Below are positions 1 through 5,927 of a stretch of 9,234 nucleotides of DNA, piece by piece. The notes under the pieces were generated by a model. It had not been told where the DNA came from. It saw only the letters and a program-made list of their open reading frames with translations, and searched no databases. Position 1 is the first letter of the stretch. Every line of letters begins with the position of its first letter. This DNA comes from an uncultured Agathobaculum sp. (GTDB lineage: Bacteria > Bacillota > Clostridia > Oscillospirales > Butyricicoccaceae): the NCBI GenBank assembly GCA_944376955.1, contig CALWEB010000158.1, positions 1-9,234 of the forward strand, in the 5' to 3' direction. The translations under genes and the position numbers were made by a program.

Positions 1-1900
1 GGAGAAACTCCTGCGACATTCCGATACCGGTGTCCTGCACTGATAACTCGTACTGGCTGTACTTATCCAACTCGTTTTCGGTCAGGTGAATGGTGATTTG
101 CGCGCCAGTTTCACTGTATTTGAAGGCATTGGACAGTAAATTGTTCAGAATCTGACTGATCCGTGTGGCGTCACCCATCACCATGTCGTGCTGTACAGCA
201 CAGTCAAGTGACAGGATTTTTCCTTCGATTTTTGCCTGGTGACGGAAGAACTCTACACAATCATCCACACATTGACGCAGATTGACTGGATGATAGTCCA
301 AAGAAATGTGCCCCTGTTCCATGCGGGAGATTTCCAGTACATCATTGACAAGATCTAACAGCTGCTGCCCGGCAAGCCGGATTTTATCCAGCAGGTTTTT
401 CAGTTTACTCTCGTCATGCAGGCTGTGCTGCGCCAAGTCGGACAGCCCAATAATAGCGTTAAGCGGTGTGCGCATATCGTGCGACATATTGCTGAAGAAC
501 GCATTTTTATCTGCTTCGCTGCGGTGGGACAGCTCCAGCGCGTTCTGCAGCAGTTCCAGATGCTCAAGCTGGCGGGTTTTCTCCTGATTAACCTCACGGA
601 AAGCGAGCACTACCTCATCTTGGGCAAAGGTTTTGTCAAACAGGATGCTGACATTCACCCACCGTTCCCCGCTTTCAAAGCGGCGTAAATAGTCACCGCC
701 AAATTCCGAAACCTGCTCCTGCACCAGCCGCTGAATGTTTTCCAAAGAAAAGCTGTTGGCAAATTCCTGATAGGTGCTTTGTGCTACGACAGCTTGTATC
801 GTATGCAGCAAATCTGTATAGCGGCCGGTGGCACTAATCTGCTGCCGGGCATCCTTGGCGCGCTTGATGGCTTCGTAATTGCCGGTTTTGTAATTGACAC
901 GATAAATCGCATAATACAGGTTGCCAAGTGCGTGCACGGTATCATCGGTGCGGCGCATCCGACGGTTTAAACGATAGTCCCGAACGGACAGCAGGACTGC
1001 TGCAAGCAGGAACAGGAAGGACAGGAGCAGGAACAGACGGTAAATGCCGGTCAGCTCACGCAGCACTGTGCGGAAGGGGATGGTGAGAATGGTGGTCCAG
1101 CCATTACTCATCTGATAGTAGTAAACACCGCACAGGTTGCCGTCCGGCCCGGTGATACTGGCATCATAAGGGTCGAGCGAACCGGTTTGAATGCGCTGCA
1201 TCAGGCTGTTCACATAAGGCTGCAGTTGCGTTTCTTCATGCTGGTACGCTTCGTGTGCGTACAGCAGCGTGCCTGTTTGCTCACAAAGAAAATAGGAACT
1301 GCCTTCGGGAAGGGATTGCACACTGTCGGTGGCGTGGAAGTCCTCCGGAAATACGTCGAACATCAGCATATTATCGGAATGTTGGGCTTTTTGCGCGATG
1401 GTAATGACTTGCTTCCCCGTAATGGCATCCTGATAGGCGGCGGTGAAAATAACCTCACCATTGGCTGCAATGGCCTGCCGGTACCAATCGGTTTGCCGGA
1501 AGTCGTAGGTTTCATCGCCCGACCACGGGTTGGCAGCTACAATATGCCCGCTAACGATGGCATATAGATCAACCGAGTCATCCTCAAGTACTTGCGGCAT
1601 TTTGTTGAAAAAACTCTGGAGCCACGTCTGAAGCTGTTTTTCACTGGCATTTGTTTCGGTCATCTGATCCAGATACTGTGTGCCAAGCTTGATCATGGCG
1701 CTGTAAGTATCGATGTGGTTCTGTTCCTCGGCTGCGTAATTCTGTGTCAGGGACGTACCAAATTGTTGGGCGTTTTGCAGTAGCTTTTCGCGCATCAGGT
1801 ACAGGCTGAAAATGGTCAGGGCGGCAAAGAACAACAAAAATAAGATGTTTAGCCATAGGTGGTGCAGCGTGGTGCTACGCCTTTTGATGGGGTGTTTCAT
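1..1900 (-). CDS. Membrane sensor histidine kinase (dCACHE-PAS-HisKA-HATPase), C-terminus cut by window edge
   Basis: An uninterrupted minus-strand frame gives 633 complete codons from the ATG at 1900 and runs off the left edge. The start follows an AAGGAG Shine-Dalgarno site about 7 nt away. Layout: cytoplasmic basic N-terminus; TM1 about residues 16-35; extracytoplasmic sensor about 37-285 with a dCACHE-like stretch (TDWYRQA, then YQDAITGKQVITIA, about 137-165); TM2 about 286-306; a PAS-like domain about 320-440; HisKA H-box SHDMRTPLN with phospho-acceptor His474; N-box NNLLSNAFKY (Asn591); G1 box DTGIG starting at Asp623. It should autophosphorylate in response to an external ligand, which the sequence does not identify. 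The end of the ATPase domain and anything beyond it are outside the window. This architecture is common in clostridial hybrid kinases, so a C-terminal receiver is likely but unseen. It is divergent from the HPt/response-regulator pair and is presumably their kinase. Confidence 0.93.
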   Translation of the reverse strand, partial: MKHPIKRRSTTLHHLWLNILFLLFFAALTIFSLYLMREKLLQNAQQFGTSLTQNYAAEEQNHIDTYSAMIKLGTQYLDQMTETNASEKQLQTWLQSFFNKMPQVLEDDSVDLYAIVSGHIVAANPWSGDETYDFRQTDWYRQAIAANGEVIFTAAYQDAITGKQVITIAQKAQHSDNMLMFDVFPEDFHATDSVQSLPEGSSYFLCEQTGTLLYAHEAYQHEETQLQPYVNSLMQRIQTGSLDPYDASITGPDGNLCGVYYYQMSNGWTTILTIPFRTVLRELTGIYRLFLLLSFLFLLAAVLLSVRDYRLNRRMRRTDDTVHALGNLYYAIYRVNYKTGNYEAIKRAKDARQQISATGRYTDLLHTIQAVVAQSTYQEFANSFSLENIQRLVQEQVSEFGGDYLRRFESGERWVNVSILFDKTFAQDEVVLAFREVNQEKTRQLEHLELLQNALELSHRSEADKNAFFSNMSHDMRTPLNAIIGLSDLAQHSLHDESKLKNLLDKIRLAGQQLLDLVNDVLEISRMEQGHISLDYHPVNLRQCVDDCVEFFRHQAKIEGKILSLDCAVQHDMVMGDATRISQILNNLLSNAFKYSETGAQITIHLTENELDKYSQYELSVQDTGIGMSQEFL

Positions 1901-1932
1901 TTGCTTTCTCCTTCCAGAGGATATCCATTGCC

Positions 1933-1961
1933 AGTATGGTGCATGGACAGGGATTTGTCAA
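1933..1961 (-). promoter_or_regulatory. Sigma-A-like promoter for the histidine kinase gene
   Basis: On the minus strand there is a consensus -35 TTGACA (1961-1956), a 17-bp spacer and a -10 CATACT (1938-1933). A start near 1926 would leave a leader of roughly 26 nt, which contains the AAGGAG site. The -35 is perfect and the -10 matches 4 of 6. It is predicted by eye. Confidence 0.6.
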
Positions 1962-2021
1962 TTCTCAGCAGCGGAAATGATGGAATTTTGCAAAGAATTT
2001 GAAAGCTTCTGCGGGTGTGCC

Positions 2022-2050
2022 TTGCCCGTCCTGGTTTTCTGAGGTATAAT
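2022..2050 (+). promoter_or_regulatory. Sigma-A-like promoter for the HPt / response regulator operon
   Basis: A -35 TTGCCC (2022-2027), a 17-bp spacer and a consensus -10 TATAAT (2045-2050) lie upstream of the HPt gene. The expected start near 2057 gives a leader of about 46 nt. It is back to back with the kinase promoter. The two -35 boxes are about 60 bp apart, so one regulator bound between them could affect both genes. Confidence 0.65.
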
Positions 2051-2070
2051 GAAAACAATTCCTGTTTCAT
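2049..2070 (+). repeat. Imperfect inverted repeat over the HPt transcription start
   Basis: ATGAAAAC (2049-2056) faces GTTTCAT (2064-2070). The arms pair over 7 bp with one bulged A, around a 7-nt spacer. The repeat overlaps the end of the -10 box and the predicted start site, which is where a repressor operator or a 5' mRNA hairpin would sit. The short arms make chance a real alternative. Confidence 0.3.
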
Positions 2071-2102
2071 GAAGCAAGCAGATACAAGGGAGGAGCCACA
2101 AC

Positions 2103-2489
2103 ATGGATCAGGCAGTTTTTCTGCAAAAACTGGACGGAGCCGGCATTAACACCCAGAAGGCGATCGGACGTTTTATGGGGAATACGGCTTTGTTTTTAAA
2201 ATTTGTCCGCCGCCTGCCGGAGGCGCTCCGCTTTGGGGAAATCCGGGCGGCGTTGGAGCAACAGGATGACGAAACGTTTTATATGCTGGTACATACGCTG
2301 AAAGGAACGGCAGCCAATCTGTCCGCAGAGAACCTAGCTGAATGTGTGCAGGCTATTTTGGTGGAGTACCGTGCTTCCGGATTTAAGCATATGCGCAAAT
2401 TGGATGGCCTGCTGGGGCAGGCCGAGGTGGAAAGTAAAAAACTGTCTGAAATCCTGCGGGATTTGGACGAGGCGATGCCGAATCCTTGA
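2103..2489 (+). CDS. Stand-alone histidine phosphotransfer (HPt) protein
   Basis: This 128-residue all-helical cytoplasmic protein is about the size of a single HPt domain. The hallmark is HTLKGTAANL, with His64 as the predicted phospho-acceptor followed by the usual Lys-Gly (67-68) and a small-residue turn. HPt proteins shuttle phosphoryl groups between the receiver of a hybrid kinase and a separate response regulator. The start ATG lies 7 nt after a strong GGGAGGAG Shine-Dalgarno site. The next gene begins 38 nt after its stop on the same strand, so the two are probably cotranscribed. The N-terminal part (MDQAVFLQKLDGAGIN, then a helix with FLKFV) resembles the first helices of ArcB/Hpt-type domains. 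Family assignment is firm; the partners are inferred from position. Confidence 0.9.
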   Translation: MDQAVFLQKLDGAGINTQKAIGRFMGNTALFLKFVRRLPEALRFGEIRAALEQQDDETFYMLVHTLKGTAANLSAENLAECVQAILVEYRASGFKHMRKLDGLLGQAEVESKKLSEILRDLDEAMPNP

Positions 2490-2514
2490 TAAAGCGGCGA
2501 TCGCATCAACCATT

Positions 2515-2520
2515 GGGAGG
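2515..2520 (+). promoter_or_regulatory. Shine-Dalgarno site fixing the response regulator start
   Basis: GGGAGG lies 7 nt before the ATG at 2528. It favours that start over an in-frame TTG at 2486, which overlaps the HPt stop codon and would add 14 residues before the receiver domain. Confidence 0.8.
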
Positions 2521-2527
2521 AAAATAT

Positions 2528-3661
2528 ATGGTACGAGATACGCTGCTGATCGTAGACGACTCCGAACTGGATCTAGCGATTTTAAATGAAATATTCAAAG
2601 GATTGTTCCGGGTGGAATGCTTTCAGGAGGCCAATCGGGCGATTTCCTTTTTGCAGAAACACACGGATCGGGTTTGTGCAGCATTGGTGGACATCTGTCT
2701 GGGGCGCCGTGGCGCAGGGTTTACGCTGCTGCACCGGATGCAAACCAATCCGATGACCATGCAGCTTCCTATCATCCTGATCACATCGGATGCCAATAAG
2801 GATTATGTGATCAGTGGTGTTGAGCAGGGCGCTGTGGATTTTCTGGTCAAGCCGGTGGATCCTCACTCGGTGCAGGAGCGGGTGTGCAGTATTGTTCGGT
2901 CGGCCTGGCCGGCAGGTGAGACCATCTTGGATCAGGATGCGCAGGTGCAGGAGGATAAACCGGCAGAGAATCTGCCGATGGAAGGGGCGTTTTCTCTGTT
3001 TTCCTGTTTGCCGGAACAGCTTTCTGCGGAGCAGGCGGCACAGCTTGTTGACGGTTGGGAGAAAAAACTCACTGCGCTGTGCAGTGCACGCAAAGGGTTT
3101 AAACTGACACCGAGCCCGGTGATTCCGCGGTTAACCGCGCTGTTGTGTGCAGCATGGCGTTCGTTACACGCAGACGAGGGCCTGACAGAATTGCAGGCTG
3201 CCTATGTGCAGCAAGCTGCACGAATTTGTGATGTCGGTTTGCTGGGTCTGCCGGATGAGATGATCGCGTTGGGAGCAGGACAGCCCGAGCCGGGTAGGGC
3301 TGGATATATGCGCCATACAGAGTTGGGATATGCGCTGCTGGAAAGCGACCGTCCGCATCCGTTTATGCAGATTTGTGCGGACGTGGCACGGTGGCATCAT
3401 AAGAACCAGGATGGCACGGGGTATCCGGTGACACAATTAACCGTTACCGTTCCGCTGAGCGCACAGTTGGTACATGCTGCGATGCGCTGTGATTTGTATC
3501 TGCGCAAATATCAGGATAACCCGGATTGCTTTGACCGCGCGCTGCGCGCACTGTCCGGCGAAGCAGGGCATACCATTTCGGAAGAAATGTTCCAAGCCAT
3601 CGAACATGCGCGCGAACCAATAGAAGAATTTTTGCTCAAGTACGGCTTTGGCGGCGCATAA
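2528..3661 (+). CDS. Response regulator: receiver domain plus degenerate HD-GYP-like domain
   Basis: The product has 377 residues. An N-terminal receiver (about 4-125) has the acidic pair Asp10-Asp11, phospho-acceptor Asp55 (ALVDICL), Thr86/Ser87 and Lys108 (LVKPVD), so it should be phosphorylatable. A linker (about 126-200) leads to an HD-GYP-like domain. The GYP signature HHKNQDGTGYP (290-300) and the upstream His263 (RHTELG) are present. However, the usual HDIGK is CDVGL (234-238), so the HD histidine is Cys and the Lys is Leu. The Asp expected after IPLxARI.AVA appears to be Met319 (VPLSAQLVHAAM). Canonical HD-GYP proteins hydrolyse cyclic di-GMP using these metal ligands. This one is probably impaired or works by binding or protein contact. 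It has no DNA-binding domain, so its output is not direct transcription control. It lies 38 nt after the HPt gene, probably in the same operon. No clear terminator follows. Confidence 0.85.
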   Translation: MVRDTLLIVDDSELDLAILNEIFKGLFRVECFQEANRAISFLQKHTDRVCAALVDICLGRRGAGFTLLHRMQTNPMTMQLPIILITSDANKDYVISGVEQGAVDFLVKPVDPHSVQERVCSIVRSAWPAGETILDQDAQVQEDKPAENLPMEGAFSLFSCLPEQLSAEQAAQLVDGWEKKLTALCSARKGFKLTPSPVIPRLTALLCAAWRSLHADEGLTELQAAYVQQAARICDVGLLGLPDEMIALGAGQPEPGRAGYMRHTELGYALLESDRPHPFMQICADVARWHHKNQDGTGYPVTQLTVTVPLSAQLVHAAMRCDLYLRKYQDNPDCFDRALRALSGEAGHTISEEMFQAIEHAREPIEEFLLKYGFGGA

Positions 3662-3674
3662 GAGCGAAATTAGG

Positions 3675-3704
3675 TTGCATCACACGATGGTTTCATGGTA
3701 AAAT
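3675..3704 (+). promoter_or_regulatory. Extended -10 promoter for the ruvC operon
   Basis: A -35 TTGCAT (3675-3680), an 18-bp spacer and a -10 TAAAAT (3699-3704) are preceded directly by TGG (3696-3698), an extended -10 element. The start would be near 3711, giving a leader of about 22 nt. Read-through from the upstream response regulator is also possible because no terminator lies between. Confidence 0.55.
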
Positions 3705-3733
3705 ACATTAGTTAAAGACAGAGGTTTGCGCGG

Positions 3734-4228
3734 ATGACGATTCTTGGCATTGATCCCGGTTACGGTACCGTCGGTTATGGCGTGGTGCGGTTTGACAATA
3801 CGAAATTTACGCCCGTACAGTACGGCGCGGCGACGACCAAGCCGGGGATGCCGATGCATCTGCGCCTGTGTGAAATCTATGATGATATCTGCACGCTGGT
3901 GGATACGTTCCACCCGGATGAAGTCGCCATAGAGGAATTGTTTTTTTCCAAAAATATCACGACCGGTATCCAAGTGGCGCAAGCGCGTGGGGTAATCCTG
4001 CTTGCGCTGGCGCAGAAAGGGCTCAATCCGGTTTCCTACACGCCGAATCAAGTGAAAATGGCGGTGGTGGGATACGGCAACGCGGAGAAGAAACAGATGA
4101 TGGAGATGACCAAGAGCATCCTCCATTTGACCAAGCTGCCACGGCCGGACGATGCGGCCGATGCGCTGGCATTGGCGATCTGCCACGGCCACTCTAGACA
4201 GGCGATGCGATACGAGGGTTTGCTGTAA
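3734..4228 (+). CDS. ruvC: Crossover junction endodeoxyribonuclease RuvC
   Basis: This 164-residue protein has the usual RuvC length and the RNase H-like fold. It cuts Holliday junctions symmetrically, working with the RuvAB motor. All four metal-binding acidic residues of the family are visible: Asp7 (LGIDPG), Glu67 (VAIEELFF), Asp140 and Asp143 (RPDDAADALALA). The start ATG lies 9 nt after AGAGG. The stop TAA touches the ruvA ATG with no gap, which suggests translational coupling. It is the first gene of ruvCAB-glmM. Having RuvC rather than RecU is typical of Clostridia as opposed to Bacilli. Confidence 0.97.
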   Translation: MTILGIDPGYGTVGYGVVRFDNTKFTPVQYGAATTKPGMPMHLRLCEIYDDICTLVDTFHPDEVAIEELFFSKNITTGIQVAQARGVILLALAQKGLNPVSYTPNQVKMAVVGYGNAEKKQMMEMTKSILHLTKLPRPDDAADALALAICHGHSRQAMRYEGLL

Positions 4229-4837
4229 ATGTTTTATTATGTGGATGGCACGGTGACCGTGCTGGAACAAGGGCTGGCAGTGATTGATTGCGGCGGCGTG
4301 GGGTATGCGTGCCACGCTTCGCAGAACACGGTCGGCAAGCTGAAAATTGGCGCACATGCGCGCCTCCTCACCTATTTGAATGTGCGTGAGGATATTTTTG
4401 AATTATACGGCTTTATTGATGAAGAGGAGTTGTCCTGCTTTAAAATGATGATCGGGGTATCCGGTGTCGGTCCAAAGGCTGCGCTGGCTATCTTGTCGAT
4501 TGCACCACCTGATCGGCTGGCGCTGTCTATCATCACTGGGGATGAAAAAATGCTCATGCAGGCACCCGGCATCGGCAAGAAGATTGCTCAGCGCATCGTA
4601 CTGGAACTGCGCGACAAGATGAGCAAAGAACAGCTTGAAACCGCATCGGCATCTTCTCCGGTGGCGGCTGCGGCCGTGTCTGGTGGTGTCAACCACACAC
4701 AGGAAGCGGCTGCGGCGCTCATGGTGCTTGGATACAGTCAGGCGGAAGCGCTTCATGCGATGGAGGGTCTGGAAACCGCGCAGATGGAGGCGGAGGAGAT
4801 CATTCGCCAGTGCCTGAAAAAGCTGGTCAAACAGTAA
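4229..4837 (+). CDS. ruvA: Holliday junction branch migration protein RuvA
   Basis: The product has 202 residues, the standard length. The N-terminal OB-fold (about 1-62) includes the junction 'acidic pin' in VREDIFELYGF (Glu54-Asp55, matching Glu55-Asp56 of E. coli). Two helix-hairpin-helix motifs follow: MIGVSGVGPKAA (74-85) and MQAPGIGKKIAQ (110-121). An Ala/Ser-rich flexible linker (about 136-155) leads to the C-terminal RuvB-binding domain (about 157-202). RuvA tetramers hold the four-way junction open while RuvB hexamers pump DNA. The gene starts directly at the ruvC stop. A GAGGG about 10 nt upstream, inside ruvC, can serve as its ribosome site. Confidence 0.97.
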   Translation: MFYYVDGTVTVLEQGLAVIDCGGVGYACHASQNTVGKLKIGAHARLLTYLNVREDIFELYGFIDEEELSCFKMMIGVSGVGPKAALAILSIAPPDRLALSIITGDEKMLMQAPGIGKKIAQRIVLELRDKMSKEQLETASASSPVAAAAVSGGVNHTQEAAAALMVLGYSQAEALHAMEGLETAQMEAEEIIRQCLKKLVKQ

Positions 4838-4842
4838 GGGAG
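4836..4842 (+). promoter_or_regulatory. Shine-Dalgarno site supporting the TTG start of ruvB
   Basis: AAGGGAG overlaps the ruvA stop codon and lies 7 nt before the TTG at 4850. The only nearby in-frame ATG is codon 9, and it has no comparable site. Confidence 0.75.
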
Positions 4843-4849
4843 TGTTCCG

Positions 4850-5890
4850 TTGAGTATAGAATTTTCCGGCGGGATGGCCGACGACGAGCGCATTATCTCG
4901 ACGCGTCAGCTATCCGAAGATGAAACCGAAAATTCGTTGCGGCCGAAGACCATGGCAGACTATGTCGGTCAGACCAAGGCGAAGGAAAATTTAAGCGTAT
5001 ACATCGAAGCAGCCAAAATGCGTGGGGAGTCGCTCGACCATACCCTGCTGTACGGCCCGCCCGGCTTGGGCAAGACGACGCTGGCTGGTATTATTGCCAG
5101 TGAAATGGGGGTCAATATCCGCGTTACGAGCGGTCCTGCGATCGAAAAAGCAGGAGATTTGGCGGCTTTATTGACAAATCTTTCGGAAAATGATATTTTG
5201 TTTATTGACGAGATTCATCGGCTGGACCGGGCGGTAGAGGAGATCCTGTATCCGGCGATGGAAGATTATGCGCTGGACATCATTATCGGCAAAGGGCCGT
5301 CGGCGCGGTCGATCCGCATCGACTTGCCGCGGTTTACCCTGATCGGCGCGACGACGCGCGCCGGACAGATGACCAGCCCTTTGCGTGACCGCTTTGGCGT
5401 TATGCTTCGATTGGAACTCTATTCTCCGGAAGAACTTTGCCAGATTGTTGAGCGGTCGGCCGGTATCCTGAACGTTCCATGTGAGCATGAGGGCGCGTTT
5501 GAGATTGCGCGCCGCAGCCGCGGCACGCCGCGTATTGCCAACCGCCTGCTGCGCCGTGTGCGCGATTTTGCGCAGGTGCGCGGCACGGGTACGATTGACA
5601 AAGCCAGTGCGGATATGGCGCTGCGTGCGCTCGAAATCGATGAGCTGGGATTGGACAATGTGGACCGGCGGATGCTCAAAAGCATCATGCTCAATTATGG
5701 CGGCGGCCCGGTCGGACTGGACACATTGGCGGCCACCATTGGCGAAGAAGCGATTACCTTGGAAGATGTTTATGAACCGTATCTGATGCAGATCGGTTTT
5801 CTCAGCCGCACCCCGCGCGGACGCTGCGTGACGGTGCAGGCTTATCGGCACATGCAGATGGAACCGGCGGATGGACAGCAGATGCTGTAA
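4850..5890 (+). CDS. ruvB: Holliday junction branch migration DNA helicase RuvB
   Basis: The product is a 346-residue AAA+ ATPase of normal RuvB length. The family's N-terminal ERIIS...SLRPK..DYVGQ..AKENL block is present (13-48). Walker A is GPPGLGKTT (69-77, Lys75-Thr76), Walker B is LFIDEIHRL (116-124), sensor 1 lies in GATTRAG (165-171), and the LRDRFG block (177-182) follows. The C-terminal winged-helix domain ends the protein (YEPYLMQIGFLSRTPRGR near 308-325). As a hexamer it pumps DNA through the RuvA-bound junction. The start is TTG. Only 12 nt separate it from ruvA, so the genes are clearly in one operon. Confidence 0.97.
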   Translation: MSIEFSGGMADDERIISTRQLSEDETENSLRPKTMADYVGQTKAKENLSVYIEAAKMRGESLDHTLLYGPPGLGKTTLAGIIASEMGVNIRVTSGPAIEKAGDLAALLTNLSENDILFIDEIHRLDRAVEEILYPAMEDYALDIIIGKGPSARSIRIDLPRFTLIGATTRAGQMTSPLRDRFGVMLRLELYSPEELCQIVERSAGILNVPCEHEGAFEIARRSRGTPRIANRLLRRVRDFAQVRGTGTIDKASADMALRALEIDELGLDNVDRRMLKSIMLNYGGGPVGLDTLAATIGEEAITLEDVYEPYLMQIGFLSRTPRGRCVTVQAYRHMQMEPADGQQML

Positions 5891-5915
5891 GGCCGTCGCT
5901 TAAAATAAGAAAGTT

Positions 5916-5920
5916 AGGTG
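5916..5920 (+). promoter_or_regulatory. Shine-Dalgarno site supporting the TTG start of glmM
   Basis: AGGTG lies 7 nt before the TTG at 5928. The resulting N-terminus, MGRYFGTDGVRG, is the exact conserved beginning of GlmM proteins, which fixes the start despite the rare codon. Confidence 0.75.
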
Positions 5921-5927
5921 TTTTATA

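Noticed and set aside
306..2042. Several short plus-strand frames across the kinase region
   Set aside because: They lie opposite the continuous 633-codon kinase frame, which has clear domain motifs. None has a convincing ribosome site.
2486..2527. N-terminal extension of the response regulator from a TTG at 2486
   Set aside because: The extension overlaps the HPt stop and has no good ribosome site. The ATG at 2528 has GGGAGG at 7 nt and begins exactly where receiver domains begin.
3126..3139. 14-bp perfect palindrome CGCGGTTAACCGCG in the response regulator gene
   Set aside because: A 14-bp palindrome is expected about once in every two windows of this size by chance, and it lies mid-gene with no supporting context.
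1894..3696. Heptamer GTTTCAT present at 1894, 2064 and 3690, near three gene starts or promoters
   Set aside because: The heptamer is too short, with about one copy expected by chance. The copy at 1894 is just the kinase start codon region, and spacing relative to the promoters differs.
3941..3947. Run of seven T residues followed by an A-run in ruvC, considered as a slippage or frameshift site
   Set aside because: The run encodes the conserved Leu-Phe-Phe-Ser stretch next to catalytic Glu67 and the frame continues normally. There is no sign of an alternative product.
3680..4357. Minus-strand open frame of 225 codons opposite ruvC and the start of ruvA
   Set aside because: It has the same shadow character, and the sense strand has well-conserved ruvC and ruvA with all catalytic residues.
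5168..5851. Minus-strand open frame of 227 codons opposite ruvB
   Set aside because: It is a shadow frame, since the ruvB reading is complete and conserved.
5901..5906. TAAAAT between ruvB and glmM considered as a -10 box for glmM
   Set aside because: No acceptable -35 lies 16-18 bp upstream, and the leader would be too short to place the ribosome site well.
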